64,000 bases of DNA from Nonomuraea gerenzanensis (GCF_020215645.1 NZ_CP084058.1:7564001-7628000); one strand, 5' to 3'; numbered from the stretch's first letter, positions 51,763 to 61,483 are shown. Numbers and translations are program-made. The notes: generated by a model from the sequence alone, not told the origin.

Positions 51763-53529
51763 TCACTGGACGCCGAGCAGGACGTAGTCGTACATGCTCT
51801 GGCCTTCGTTGTAGGCGAGGTTCGTCACGCCCTGACCCCGCATGAGCAGCGACTTGGCCCACACGACGGGAAGGATGGAGGCGTCCTCCATGACCTTCTT
51901 GTCGACGTCGACCCACAGCTTGGCGCGGGCGGCGGCGTCGAGCTCGGCGGAGGCCTGGTCGATCAGCTTGTCGACCTCGGGGTTCTTGACGCTCAGGTTG
52001 TAGTTGCCGGCGTCGCGGATGGTGCGGCTGTCGACGATGGCCTGCATGAAGCCGTAACCGTCGGGCCAGTCGGAGCCCCAGCCGTGGGTGGCCAGGCCGA
52101 TGCCGTTCTCCTTGACGTAGTTCACGTTGCCGGCGTAGTCGGAGAAGTAGCTGGAGGCCGGGAAGCCCTTGAGCGTGAGCTTGATGCCGACGCGCGCCAG
52201 CGCCTGCTGCATCGCCTCGGCCAGCGCCTTCTCGCGCGGACGGTCGGAGCGGAACGACATGTTGGTGGTGAAGCCGTTCGGCTGGCCACAGGCGGCGAGC
52301 GCCTCCTTGGCCTTGGCGACGTCACCCTTGTTCTCCGGGGTGGCGTACAGGTCGAACTTCTCCTGGCCGACGATGGGCGGCGGCATCACGTTCGTGGCGA
52401 TGTCGCCACCGGCCACCGGGCCACCGAAGGCGGTCTGGTTGGCGACGCGGTCCGCGGCCCACATGACGGCCTTGCGGCAGTCGACGTTGTCGAGCGGCTT
52501 GGTGTCGGGGATGACCGACACGTACCAGAGCCTCGGGATCGTCGGGTTGTCCGTACGGGCCTTCAGCGCCGGGTCCGGCAGCACCTTGCCGAGCGCGGCC
52601 GGCTGCATGCCGGTGCCCGGGATGTCGAGCTGGACGCTGCCCGAGATGAGCTGGTTGTCCAGGTCGTCCGCGTTGACGTTGAGCTGGACCTCGATGCGGT
52701 CCGGCAGCGCGGGACGGTTCGGGTCGGTCGCCGGGTCCCACTGGTCGTTGCGGACCAGCGCGAACCGCTTGCCGATCTCGTTCGTCTCGAACTTGTACGG
52801 GCCGGAGGAGACGACCTTCTCCCGGTACTTGGCGCCCGTGTCCTTGTCCTTGGGCACCGGAGCCGTCATCGGCATCTGGACGACGTAGTCCATGGACGCG
52901 AACGGCTTCTTCAGGTGGAAGACGACCGTGGAGTCGTCGGTGGCCTCGACCGCCGACTTGTAGTCCACGTCGGGGGTCTTGTAGACGCCCTTGAAGTCCT
53001 TCGGCCAGTCAAGCAGCTCGTTGAGGTACGAGGGGCCGTGCGGGAAGGTCTCCTTGTCGAAGGAGCGGGCCACCGCGTAGGCCACGTCCTTGGCCGTGAT
53101 CGGGGTGCCGTCCTCGAACTTCACCCCGCTCTTGATCTTGTACGTCCAGGTCTTGCCGTCGGGGCTGGGCTGACCGAGCCCCTCCGCCAGGTCGGGCACG
53201 ACCGTGTTGCCCTCGGGGCCGGGACCCGTCTTGTACATCGTCAGCGTCCGCCAGTAGAACCGGCCGAAGTTGAACGAGTAGCCGTAGTAGGTGTCGGCCG
53301 GGTCGAGGCTGTCCCAGTCGGAGGAGTGGGCCGCCTTGAGCGTCCCGCCCTTCTTCGTGGACGGGTTGTACACCTGCGTGAGAGCGGCGTTGGCCGCGGG
53401 TTGCGCGGCACCGCCTGCCGCCGTCTGGGCGGGCTGGCTGGGAGTGCCGCCACCTCCGCCGCCACAGGCGGAGAGCACCAAGGCGAGCGCCGCTGTCGCG
53501 GCTCCTGCCAGTGCGTGTTTCCTTCTCAT
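51763..53529 (-). CDS. oppA: Oligopeptide ABC transporter substrate-binding lipoprotein OppA
   Basis: A 588-residue family-5 solute-binding protein. The signal peptide ends in L-S-A-C near residue 21, followed by a Gly-rich stretch and an Ala/Gln linker. The mature protein has the typical order of the family (A-H-S-S-D-W-D-S-L-D-P-A-D near 70; F-E-D-G-T-P-I-T-A-K-D-V-A-Y near 140). It captures peptides, or possibly nickel or sugars, for OppBCDF. The order here is oppC-oppA-oppB-oppD-oppF. Confidence 0.92.
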   Translation of the reverse strand: MRRKHALAGAATAALALVLSACGGGGGGTPSQPAQTAAGGAAQPAANAALTQVYNPSTKKGGTLKAAHSSDWDSLDPADTYYGYSFNFGRFYWRTLTMYKTGPGPEGNTVVPDLAEGLGQPSPDGKTWTYKIKSGVKFEDGTPITAKDVAYAVARSFDKETFPHGPSYLNELLDWPKDFKGVYKTPDVDYKSAVEATDDSTVVFHLKKPFASMDYVVQMPMTAPVPKDKDTGAKYREKVVSSGPYKFETNEIGKRFALVRNDQWDPATDPNRPALPDRIEVQLNVNADDLDNQLISGSVQLDIPGTGMQPAALGKVLPDPALKARTDNPTIPRLWYVSVIPDTKPLDNVDCRKAVMWAADRVANQTAFGGPVAGGDIATNVMPPPIVGQEKFDLYATPENKGDVAKAKEALAACGQPNGFTTNMSFRSDRPREKALAEAMQQALARVGIKLTLKGFPASSYFSDYAGNVNYVKENGIGLATHGWGSDWPDGYGFMQAIVDSRTIRDAGNYNLSVKNPEVDKLIDQASAELDAAARAKLWVDVDKKVMEDASILPVVWAKSLLMRGQGVTNLAYNEGQSMYDYVLLGVQ

Positions 53530-53577
53530 TGACTAACCCCTTGATGAGTGGGATGCGGGGGATGAAGCGTTGGCGGT

Positions 53578-54570
53578 TCAGTGCGCCCGCGGGTCGAAGG
53601 CGTCGCGCAGTCCGTCACCGAACAGGTTGAACGCCAGGACGGTGATGAAGATCGCCAGACCCGGGAAGAGCACGAAGTGGGGCAGCGTGTAGAAGCGGAC
53701 CGCTTCGGAGAGCATGCCGCCCCAGGTCGGGGTGGGCGGGTTGATGCCGACGCCGAGGAAGGACAGCGCGGCCTCGAACAGGATGTTGGTCGGGATGAGA
53801 AGCGTCGCGTAGACCAGGATCGGCGCCATCAGGTTCGGCAGCACCTCGCGGAAGAGGATGTAGCCGTGGCGGGCGCCGAGGCTCCTGGCTGCGTCGACGA
53901 ACTCGCGCTCGCGCAGCGAGAGCGTCTGGCCGCGGACGAGGCGGCCGATGCTGGGCCAGCTGAAGAACCCGATGATGAAGATCAGCATCGCGATGCGCAG
54001 GCCGTCGCCCTCCAGCCCGAACCCCTCGTTGGGCATGACGCCCACCAGCGCGATCGCGAAGACCAGCAGGGGGAAGGCCAGGAAGACGTCCATGATGCGG
54101 CCGATGACCTGGTCGACCCAGCCGCCGAAGTAGCCGGCGACGACTCCCGCGACGGTGCCGATGACCACCGACACGATGGTGGCCAGGAAGCCGATCAGCA
54201 GCGAGATCCACGCGCCGGACACGATGCGGCTGAAGATGTCGCGGCCGTTGACCGGCTCGACGCCGAGCAGGTACTCGCTGCTCATGCCGCCGAAGGTGCC
54301 CTTGGGCAGGAGCGTGTTCTGGTCGATCTGGTCCTGGTGGAACTCCAGCGGAGGGTGGCCGAACATGGAGATGATCGGCGAGGAGAAGACCGCCACGAGG
54401 ATCAGCAGCACCACGACGATGCCGCCGCCGAGCGCGACCTTGTCGCGGCGCAGCCGCATCCACGCGATTCTGGTCAGCGACCGGCCCTGGATGGCCTTGC
54501 CCGCTCCCACGAGCACAGACTCCGGCTGCGCCTCCGCCGCGGAACCGGATACGTCTAGCGGTGCGGTCAT
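53578..54570 (-). CDS. oppC: Oligopeptide ABC transporter permease OppC
   Basis: A 330-residue membrane protein with the OppC_N-type first helix (residues ~45-68) and five helices in the second part; the EAA loop F-V-D-A-A-R-S-L-G-A near residue 225 is intact. ATG 54570 is chosen because the longer start adds nine unconserved residues. First gene of the operon; the promoter should be in the 241-bp gap upstream, which is AT-richer. Confidence 0.92.
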   Translation of the reverse strand: MTAPLDVSGSAAEAQPESVLVGAGKAIQGRSLTRIAWMRLRRDKVALGGGIVVVLLILVAVFSSPIISMFGHPPLEFHQDQIDQNTLLPKGTFGGMSSEYLLGVEPVNGRDIFSRIVSGAWISLLIGFLATIVSVVIGTVAGVVAGYFGGWVDQVIGRIMDVFLAFPLLVFAIALVGVMPNEGFGLEGDGLRIAMLIFIIGFFSWPSIGRLVRGQTLSLREREFVDAARSLGARHGYILFREVLPNLMAPILVYATLLIPTNILFEAALSFLGVGINPPTPTWGGMLSEAVRFYTLPHFVLFPGLAIFITVLAFNLFGDGLRDAFDPRAH

Positions 54571-54811
54571 GCCGAGATGCCCCCTGGTACAAGACAACGC
54601 TGTCTTAACGCGTGGTTGACTTCAGACCGCGGCTCGCGGACCTTCAGGAGGCAGAATCTATGGCCTGAGCTGCTATGACTAGTCCCTCAGGCCGCTATGT
54701 GGCTAATCTGTGATTGACGCGAAACTCATTTGTATCGATCTTGAACGGTTGGTCCTGAACGTGTCCCGGTTGTGTCTCAGAACCGTGACACGGGGCTCCG
54801 GCGGCGGCCGA

Positions 54812-55324
54812 TCAGCTGATGCCGCGCCGCTTGAGGAGCTCCTCGATGTCGGAGAAGTCGTCATCGCCCTTGGCCGCGGGCTTCGGCGCGGCGGGCTTCT
54901 GGGCCACGGCCGGCTGCTGCGGCTTGCCGGCGGCGGTCGCCGCCTTCGGCTGGGCGCCCTGCACCGGCCGCGCGGCGGGCGCGTCACCGGTGTCCTTCTT
55001 CTTGCGGCCGGCCGACAGCTTCCTGCCCCGCATCACCCCCGACACCACGAACAGCACCACCGACAGCCCGGCCACGGCCACGCCGGCCCACACGGCCGGG
55101 TTGAACACCAGGCCGGTCACGAACCCGACCACGGTCGTGCCGATGTTCCACAGTGACTGCAGCGCGCCCGTGAGGTAGGCCGCGACCGGCAGCAGCGCCC
55201 ACGCCGTCGTCCGCAGGCCGGCCGCCGCTCCCCTGCGCCTGAAGGCTAGGAACGCCAGCACCAGCCCGGCGATGGTCACCCCGGCGCACAACGGCAGCCA
55301 GGCGATCGCCTCGAAGTTACCCAT
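54812..55324 (-). CDS. Actinobacterial membrane protein of unknown function
   Basis: A 170-residue protein with three membrane helices (residues ~8-28, 40-62, 75-98), then a Lys/Arg cluster and a Pro/Ala/Gln-rich disordered tail (~105-150), ending with a short acidic helix D-D-D-F-S-D-I-E-E-L-L. The tail with its terminal acidic helix looks like a binding peptide for a cytosolic partner. No family name known to me. Confidence 0.75.
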   Translation of the reverse strand: MGNFEAIAWLPLCAGVTIAGLVLAFLAFRRRGAAAGLRTTAWALLPVAAYLTGALQSLWNIGTTVVGFVTGLVFNPAVWAGVAVAGLSVVLFVVSGVMRGRKLSAGRKKKDTGDAPAARPVQGAQPKAATAAGKPQQPAVAQKPAAPKPAAKGDDDFSDIEELLKRRGIS

Positions 55325-55422
55325 CTCGCCGCCCCCTCGTCATCGCTCGTGCCCTCCATCCTGGCACGCGGAGGCTCGTCCGCCTCCTCCGCGAGAACCA
55401 CATGTCCCTTAGGGGTAACGCT

Positions 55423-56067
55423 TCAGGACGGCAGAAGATCCCTGAGATCGGCGACCCCGATCTCCGTCAGGGACGCGACCACCAGCCGGCCGGGCGCCGG
55501 CTCGACGGGCAGCAGGCTCGGCACCGCCACCACGGCGCAGCCGGCCGCCGTCGCGGCGGCCACGCCGTTCGGGGAGTCCTCCAGCACCACGCACCGCACG
55601 GGAGGCACGCCGAGCAGCCGCGCGGCCGTCAGGTAGGGCTCGGGGTCCGGCTTGGTCCTGGTCACGTCGTCGGCGGTGACCACGACGTCGAACCGGTCGC
55701 GGCCGACGCTCTTGAGCACCGCGTCGGCGATGTCCTTGAGCGAGGAGGTGACCAGCCCCACGGGCACCCCCTCCGCGCGCAGGGCGTCGAGCAGCTCAGA
55801 GGCGCCCGGCATGATGCGCACCCCGGCCGACAGCCGGGCCACCATGCCGGAGACCATCCACTCGCGCACGGTCCGCGGCGGCACGTCGGCGCCCGAGACG
55901 GCCAGCATGTACTCGACGGTGCGCTCCATGGAGCCGCCGACGAGGTGGACCTGGTGCTCGGGTGTCCACTCGGCGCCGAGCCTGGCCATCACCTCGGTCT
56001 CGATCGTCAGCCAGACGCGCTCGCTGTCGACCAGCAGGCCGTCCATGTCGAAGAAGACCGCTTGCAT
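55423..56067 (-). CDS. HAD-superfamily hydrolase (beta-phosphoglucomutase/phosphatase type)
   Basis: A 214-residue HAD protein of subfamily IA. Motif I F-F-D-M-D-G-L-L-V-D-S lies at residues 5-15, motif II T-S-S near 112, and motif III Lys with E-D-S-P-N-G near 168 are intact, with an alpha-helical cap between. It should dephosphorylate a small sugar phosphate or similar. It lies 71 bp after metH on the same strand, with a hairpin between. Confidence 0.88.
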   Translation of the reverse strand: MQAVFFDMDGLLVDSERVWLTIETEVMARLGAEWTPEHQVHLVGGSMERTVEYMLAVSGADVPPRTVREWMVSGMVARLSAGVRIMPGASELLDALRAEGVPVGLVTSSLKDIADAVLKSVGRDRFDVVVTADDVTRTKPDPEPYLTAARLLGVPPVRCVVLEDSPNGVAAATAAGCAVVAVPSLLPVEPAPGRLVVASLTEIGVADLRDLLPS

Positions 56068-56085
56068 TCCTGCCCCCGATCGGTG

Positions 56086-56124
56086 CCGCCGCCCGCCGTA
56101 CTGCGTGTCCGGGCCGGGCGGCGG
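56086..56124 (-). terminator. Hairpin between metH and the HAD gene
   Basis: CCGCCGCCCG (56086-56095) and CGGGCGGCGG (56115-56124) form a 10-bp stem with a 19-nt loop, 13 nt after the metH stop. The loop is large, so termination may be partial. Confidence 0.4.
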
Positions 56125-56137
56125 CGGTCACGTCATG

Positions 56138-59100
56138 TCAGACGTTGAAGTACTTGGCTTCCGGGTGATGGGCGACCAGCGCCGAGGTGGCCTGCTCCGG
56201 GTGGAGCTGGAACTCCTCCGACAGCGTCACCCCGACGCGCTCCGGCGCGAGCAGCTCGAACAGCTGCTTCTGGTCCTCCAGGTTGGGGCAGGCCGGGTAG
56301 CCGAAGGAGTAGCGGCAGCCCTGGATGTTGACCTTGAGCATGTCGTCGAGCGACTCCTCGCCGCCGATCCCCCACTCCGAGCGCACCCGGGCGTGCCAGT
56401 ACTCGGCCAGCGCCTCGGTGAGCTGCACCGACAGGCCGTGCAGCTCGAGGTAGTCGCGGTAGGCGTCCTTGGCGAACAGCTCGGCCGTGGCCTCGGAGAT
56501 CTTCGAGCCCATCGTGGCCACCTGGAAGCCGACCACGTCCACCTCGCCGGTGTCCTTGCCGCGGAAGAAGTCCGACAGGCACAGGTGCCGGTCGCGGCGC
56601 TGGCGCGGGAAGGTGAAGCGGGTGCGCTCGCTGCCGTCGTCGTCGAGGATGATCAGCGAGTCGCCGTCGGCGACGCACGGGAAGTAGCCGTACACGACGG
56701 CGGCCTCCAGCAGGCCCTCGGTCTGCATGCGCTCCAGCCACATGCGCAGCCGCGGCCGGCCCTCGGTCTCGACCAGCTCCTCGTAGCCGGGCCCGTCGCC
56801 GCCCCTGGTGGGCTTGAGGCCCCACTGGCCGAGGAACAGGGCCCGCTCGTCGAGGAAGGCGGCGTACTCGTTCAGCGAGATGCCCTTGACCACGCGGTCG
56901 CCGTGGAACGGCGCGCGCGGCACGGGGTTGTCGGCGGCCACGTCGGAGCGCGCGGGCAGCTCCTCGACGGGCGTGCGCACGAGCGTGGCGCCCGTCTTGA
57001 CGCGCCGCTCGCGCAGCGGCGGCAGCGTCGCGCCCTTCACGCCGCGCTTGACGGCCATGAACGCGTCCATCAGCCGCAGCCCCTCGAACGCGTCGCGGGC
57101 GTAACGCACCTCGCCCTCGAACAGGCCGGCCAGGTCCTGCTCGACGTAGGCGCGGGTCAGCGCGGCGCCGCCGAGCAGCACCGGGTACTTCTCCGCCAGG
57201 CCCCTGGAGTTCATCTCCTCCAGGTTCTCCTTCATGATGACCGTCGACTTCACCAGCAGCCCCGACATGCCGATGACGTCGGCCTTCTGCTCGTCGGCCG
57301 CCTCGAGGATGGCCGAGACGGGCTGCTTGATGCCGAGGTTGACGACCTGGTAGCCGTTGTTGGACAGGATGATGTCGACGAGGTTCTTGCCGATGTCGTG
57401 CACGTCGCCCTTGACGGTGGCCAGCACGATGCGGCCCTTCGTCTCGCCCTCGACGCGCTCCATGTGCGGCTCGAGGTGTGCGACGGCGCTCTTCATCACC
57501 TCGGCCGACTGCAGCACGAACGGCAGCTGCATCTGGCCGGAGCCGAACAGCTCGCCCACCGTCTTCATGCCGTCGAGCAGCACGTCGTTGATGATCTCCA
57601 GGGCGGGGCGCTGCTCCAGCGCGGTGTCGAGGTCGGCCTCCAGGCCCTTGCGCTCGCCGTCGATGATGCGCCGCTTGAGCCGCTCCCACAGCGGCAGCGC
57701 GGCCAGTTCCTCGGCCTTGCCGGCGCGCATCGCGGCGGCGTCGACGCCCTCGAACAGCTCCATGAACCGCTGCAGCGGGTCGTAGCCCTCGCGGCGGCGG
57801 TCGTAGACCATGTCGAGGGCGACCTGGCGCTGCTCGTCGGGGATGCGCGCCATCGGCAGGATCTTCGAGGCGTGCACGATGGCCGAGTCGAGGCCGGCGT
57901 TGACGCACTCGTTGAGGAAGACCGAGTTGAGCACCATGCGGGCGGCCGGGTTGAGGCCGAAGCTGATGTTGGACAGGCCCAGCGTGGTCTGCACGCCCGG
58001 GTAGCGGCGCTTGAGCTCGCGGATGGCCTCGATGGTCTCCAGGCCGTCGCGCCTGGTCTCCTCCTGGCCGGTGGCGATGGGGAAGGTCAGGCAGTCGACG
58101 ATGATGTCCTCGACCCGCATGCCCCAGTTGGTGGTCAGGTCGTCGACCAGGCGGGAGGCCACGCGCAGCTTGTGCTCGGCGGTGCGGGCCTGGCCCTCCT
58201 CGTCGATGGTCAGCGCGACCACGGCCGAGCCGTGCTCGCGGACCAGGCGCATGATCTTCTGGAAGCGGGAGTCGGGGCCGTCGCCGTCCTCGTAGTTGAC
58301 GGAGTTGACCGCCGCGCGCCCGCCCAGCATCTCGAGGCCGGCCTGCAGCACCGCGGGCTCGGTCGAGTCGAGCATGATCGGCAGGGTGGAGGCGGTGGCG
58401 AAGCGGAAGGCCAGCTCCTTCATGTCGGCCACGCCGTCGCGGCCGACGTAGTCGACGCACAGGTCGAGCATGTGGGCGCCGTCGCGGGCCTGGTCGCGGG
58501 CCGTCTCGACGCAGTCGTCCCAGCGGCCCTCCAGCATGGCCTCGCGGAAGGCCTTGGAGCCGTTGGTGTTGCAGCGCTCGCCGATGGCCAGGTAGGAGGT
58601 GTCCTGCCGGAACGGGACCGTCTGGTAGAGCGAGGAGGCGCCGGGCTCGGGGTGCGGGCGGCGCGCGGTGACCTCCTTGCCCCTGACGCGTTCGACGACC
58701 TGGCGCAGGTGCTCGGGGGTGGTGCCGCAGCAGCCGCCGACCAGGGACAGGCCGTAGTCGCGGGTGAAGGTCCGGTGGGCGTCGGCCAGCTCCCCCGCCG
58801 TCAGCGGGTAGTACGCGCCGTCGGCGGTCAGCACCGGCAGGCCGGCGTTGGGCATGCACGACAGCTTGAGCCGCGAGTGGCGGGCGAGGTAGCGCAGGTG
58901 CTCGCTCATCTCGGCCGGGCCGGTCGCGCAGTTGAGGCCGACGATGTCGACGCCGAGCGGCTCGATGGCGGTCAGCGCGGCGCCGATCTCTGAGCCGAGC
59001 AGCATGGCGCCGTTGGTCTCGATCGTCACCTGCGCGATGATCACGATGTCGCGGCCGGAGTCCTCGATGGCCCGCCTGGCGCCGACGACGGCCGCCTTGA

Positions 59101-59602
59101 CCTGCAGCAGGTCCTGGCACGTCTCGATGATCAGCGCGTCGGCCCCGCCCGCGATCAGGCCTGCGGCGTTGTCGCGGTAGGCGTCGCGCAGGCTCGCGTA
59201 CGGCAGGTGGCCGAGGGTGGGCAGCTTGGTGCCGGGGCCCATGGAGCCGAGCACGAAGCGCGGCTGCTCCGGCGTGGCCCAGTGGTCGGCGGCCTCGCGC
59301 GCGATCCTGGCGCCCGCCTCGGAGTACTCGAAGACGCGGTCGGCGATGTCGTACTCGCCGAGGGCGGCGAGGTTGGCGCCGAAGGTGTTGGTCTCCACGC
59401 AGTCGACCCCGACGGCGAAGTAGGCGTCGTGCACGCCGCGCACGATGTCGGGACGGGTGACGTTGAGCACCTCGTTGCAGCCCTCGTGCCCGTGGAAGTC
59501 GTCGAGCGTCGGGTCCTGGGCCTGGAGCATCGTGCCCATCGCCCCGTCGGCGACGATCACACGCTGGGCCAACACTTCTCTGAAGGTCGGGGAGATGCTC
59601 AT
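56138..59602 (-). CDS. metH: Cobalamin-dependent methionine synthase MetH
   Basis: A 1154-residue enzyme with all four modules: homocysteine-binding (residues ~1-310, zinc ligands in N-C-A-T-G and G-G-C-C-G-T-T), methyltetrahydrofolate-binding (~330-600, I-G-E-R-C-N-T-N-G), B12-binding (~650-890, with the cobalt ligand in D-V-H-D-I-G-K-N) and the SAM-dependent reactivation domain (~900-1154, G-C-R-Y-S-F-G-Y-P-A-C). It makes methionine from homocysteine. ATG 59602 lies 7 nt after TAAGCT, so the mRNA appears leaderless and there is no room for a cobalamin riboswitch between -10 and start. Confidence 0.96.
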   Translation of the reverse strand: MSISPTFREVLAQRVIVADGAMGTMLQAQDPTLDDFHGHEGCNEVLNVTRPDIVRGVHDAYFAVGVDCVETNTFGANLAALGEYDIADRVFEYSEAGARIAREAADHWATPEQPRFVLGSMGPGTKLPTLGHLPYASLRDAYRDNAAGLIAGGADALIIETCQDLLQVKAAVVGARRAIEDSGRDIVIIAQVTIETNGAMLLGSEIGAALTAIEPLGVDIVGLNCATGPAEMSEHLRYLARHSRLKLSCMPNAGLPVLTADGAYYPLTAGELADAHRTFTRDYGLSLVGGCCGTTPEHLRQVVERVRGKEVTARRPHPEPGASSLYQTVPFRQDTSYLAIGERCNTNGSKAFREAMLEGRWDDCVETARDQARDGAHMLDLCVDYVGRDGVADMKELAFRFATASTLPIMLDSTEPAVLQAGLEMLGGRAAVNSVNYEDGDGPDSRFQKIMRLVREHGSAVVALTIDEEGQARTAEHKLRVASRLVDDLTTNWGMRVEDIIVDCLTFPIATGQEETRRDGLETIEAIRELKRRYPGVQTTLGLSNISFGLNPAARMVLNSVFLNECVNAGLDSAIVHASKILPMARIPDEQRQVALDMVYDRRREGYDPLQRFMELFEGVDAAAMRAGKAEELAALPLWERLKRRIIDGERKGLEADLDTALEQRPALEIINDVLLDGMKTVGELFGSGQMQLPFVLQSAEVMKSAVAHLEPHMERVEGETKGRIVLATVKGDVHDIGKNLVDIILSNNGYQVVNLGIKQPVSAILEAADEQKADVIGMSGLLVKSTVIMKENLEEMNSRGLAEKYPVLLGGAALTRAYVEQDLAGLFEGEVRYARDAFEGLRLMDAFMAVKRGVKGATLPPLRERRVKTGATLVRTPVEELPARSDVAADNPVPRAPFHGDRVVKGISLNEYAAFLDERALFLGQWGLKPTRGGDGPGYEELVETEGRPRLRMWLERMQTEGLLEAAVVYGYFPCVADGDSLIILDDDGSERTRFTFPRQRRDRHLCLSDFFRGKDTGEVDVVGFQVATMGSKISEATAELFAKDAYRDYLELHGLSVQLTEALAEYWHARVRSEWGIGGEESLDDMLKVNIQGCRYSFGYPACPNLEDQKQLFELLAPERVGVTLSEEFQLHPEQATSALVAHHPEAKYFNV

Positions 59603-59609
59603 GAGGTGA

Positions 59610-59615
59610 AGCTTA
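59610..59615 (-). promoter_or_regulatory. -10 box TAAGCT for leaderless metH
   Basis: TAAGCT on the minus strand ends 7 nt before ATG 59602. No Shine-Dalgarno is present in the gap. Confidence 0.45.
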
Positions 59616-59732
59616 TCGGGTGCGCCTCCGGCGACGGTCGAGCGCGGGCCCGCCCGGGGCTTTTCCCGCATCCTGCGATAAGCGCTATGGTACGACACGT
59701 CAATTGTACATGGCGTCCAATTGGGGGCTCCC

Positions 59733-60191
59733 ATGGCCTACCGCACCGTCCTCGTCGGCACCGACGGCTCCGCCTCCTCCTTCCGCGCCGTCTCGGCCGC
59801 CGCCTCCCTCGCCGCGGCCACCGGCGCCACGCTCGTGCTGGCGTGCGCGTACCTGCCCATGCGCGAGAGCACGCGCGTGGCCGCCGCCGATCGGCTCGGG
59901 GAGCTGGCGTACAAGGTGAGCGGGTCCACGCCCGCCGAGGACGCGCTGCGGGCGGCGCGCGAGCACGCCGTGGCCGCCGGGGCCGTGGAGGTGGTGCTGG
60001 CGGCTGAGCGCGGGGAGGCCGTGGAGGTGCTCGTGGGGCTGGCGGAGCGGCACGGGGCGGATCTGATCGTGGTGGGGAACCGGGGGTTGAACAGCTTGGC
60101 GGGGCGGTTGCTGGGGTCGGTGCCTTCGGGGGTGACGCATCGGGCGTCGTGTGACGTGCTCGTCGTTCATACGACGGCGGGGGGCCGCTGA
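59733..60191 (+). CDS. Universal stress protein (UspA family)
   Basis: A 152-residue single-domain Usp. The ATP-binding pattern G-N-R-G-(9)-G-S near residues 113-127 is intact, as is V-G-T-D-G-S at residues 8-13. Many such proteins bind ATP and modulate dormancy and stress. ATG 59733 follows GGGGGCTCCC. It is divergent from metH, which gives a 130-bp shared promoter gap. Confidence 0.88.
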   Translation: MAYRTVLVGTDGSASSFRAVSAAASLAAATGATLVLACAYLPMRESTRVAAADRLGELAYKVSGSTPAEDALRAAREHAVAAGAVEVVLAAERGEAVEVLVGLAERHGADLIVVGNRGLNSLAGRLLGSVPSGVTHRASCDVLVVHTTAGGR

Positions 60192-60628
60192 ACGGCGGCA
60201 CGGGGCGCGTGGCACTGCGCGGCGCAGACGCGAGGCGCGGCGCAGACGCGAGGCGCGGCGGGAGTTCGCGGGGCGCGGCGGGAGTTCGCGGGGCGCGGCG
60301 GGAGTTCGCGGGGCGCGAACGCCGGTTGGCCGGGGTGCCCGTCCGGCGCCGGGGCAGGCCGTGGCGGGGCGGCCGGACGACACGCCCACGCGAGGCCCGG
60401 CGGGCGCCCTGATGCGTGCGCCGGCAGCCCGCTCACCAGGCACGATGCCGCGTTCGAGCCCGCAGGCCACCGCCGGCCCCGCCTCCCCGCCCCGCTCGCC
60501 CGCCCGGCTCCTCCACCACCTCCCGCCTCCGGGAGGTCGTCGAGGGGCGGCGTTCGGGGAGAGATCGGTGACGGCGACGCCTCCTTACCGCATAGGCTTA
60601 GCGGGACGATGGAGAGAGGAGGCGACAC
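60192..60628. other. 437-bp intergenic region with tandem repeats
   Basis: Between the Usp and PAC2 genes, both on the plus strand. 60217-60312 is filled by tandem repeats. The rest is GC-rich without a supported gene; GCATAGGCTTAGC near 60590-60602 may contain the -10 of the PAC2 gene (TAGGCT). Confidence 0.45.
60217..60312. repeat. Composite tandem repeat, 2 x 18 bp and 3 x 20 bp
   Basis: GCGCGGCGCAGACGCGAG occurs twice (60217, 60235) and GCGCGGCGGGAGTTCGCGGG three times (60253, 60273, 60293). Both units share the GCGCGGCG head, so one array gave rise to the other. Confidence 0.8.
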
Positions 60629-61483
60629 GTGATAGAGCTCGAAGGGCTCCCCGAGCTCGTCGACCCGGTGCTCATTGCCGCGTTCGAGGGGTGGAACGAC
60701 GCGGGCGAGGCTTCCAGCGGTGTGATCGCCCACCTCGAGTCGGCGTGGAAGGCCGAGCCGCTCATCGCGCTCGACCCCGACGACTACTACGACTTCCAGG
60801 TCACCCGTCCCGTGGTCGAGATGAGCGACGGGCTGGCGCAGTCGATCGTGTGGCCGACCACCCGGCTGCTGCGCGCCCGGCCGCCGGGCCTGGAGCGCGA
60901 CGTCGTGCTGCTGCGCGGCATCGAGCCCAACATGCGCTGGCGCTCGTTCTGCGACGACATCATCTACATCTGCCGCGAGCTGGGCGTCGAGCTGGCCGTG
61001 ATGCTGGGCGCGCTGCTCAACGACTCGCCGCACACCCGTCCCGTGCCGATCCTGGGCGGGGCGACCAACGCGGGCCTGGCCCGTTCGACCAACCTGGAGC
61101 TGAGCCGCTACGAGGGCCCGACGGGCATCGTGGGGGTGCTGCAGCACGCGTTCGGCAAGGCCGGGCTCGACGCGATCTCGCTGTGGGCGTCGGTGCCGCA
61201 CTACGTGGCCCAGCCGCCCAACCCGAAGGCCACGCTCGCGCTGCTGCGCCGGCTGGAGGACGTGCTGGAGATTCCGATGCCGCTGGGCGACCTCGACGAG
61301 GAGGCCCGGGCGTGGGAGCGCGGCGTCGACGAGCTGGCCTCGCAGGACAGCGAGGTGGCCGAGTACGTCAAGGAGCTGGAGGAGCGCAAGGACGCGGCCG
61401 AGCTGCCCGAGGCCAGCGGCGATGCGATCGCGGCCGAGTTCGAGCGCTACCTGCGGCGCAGGGACCGCGACACTGACAGCTAA
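60629..61483 (+). CDS. PAC2 family protein
   Basis: A 284-residue protein of the PAC2 (proteasome assembly chaperone 2-like) family. The N-terminal F-E-G-W-N-D-A-G-E-A near residues 19-28 and the segment V-P-H-Y-V-A near 190 are typical. In actinobacteria the function is unproven; the name comes from the eukaryotic assembly chaperone. The C-terminal 70 residues are acidic and helical. GGAGGCGACAC precedes the GTG start. It lies 24 kb from the proteasome genes. Confidence 0.85.
   Translation: MIELEGLPELVDPVLIAAFEGWNDAGEASSGVIAHLESAWKAEPLIALDPDDYYDFQVTRPVVEMSDGLAQSIVWPTTRLLRARPPGLERDVVLLRGIEPNMRWRSFCDDIIYICRELGVELAVMLGALLNDSPHTRPVPILGGATNAGLARSTNLELSRYEGPTGIVGVLQHAFGKAGLDAISLWASVPHYVAQPPNPKATLALLRRLEDVLEIPMPLGDLDEEARAWERGVDELASQDSEVAEYVKELEERKDAAELPEASGDAIAAEFERYLRRRDRDTDS

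Noticed and set aside
59603..59732. Cobalamin riboswitch upstream of metH
   Set aside because: The TAAGCT box lies 7 nt before the metH ATG, so no leader RNA remains, and the 130-bp gap shows no B12-box-like motif that I could recognise.
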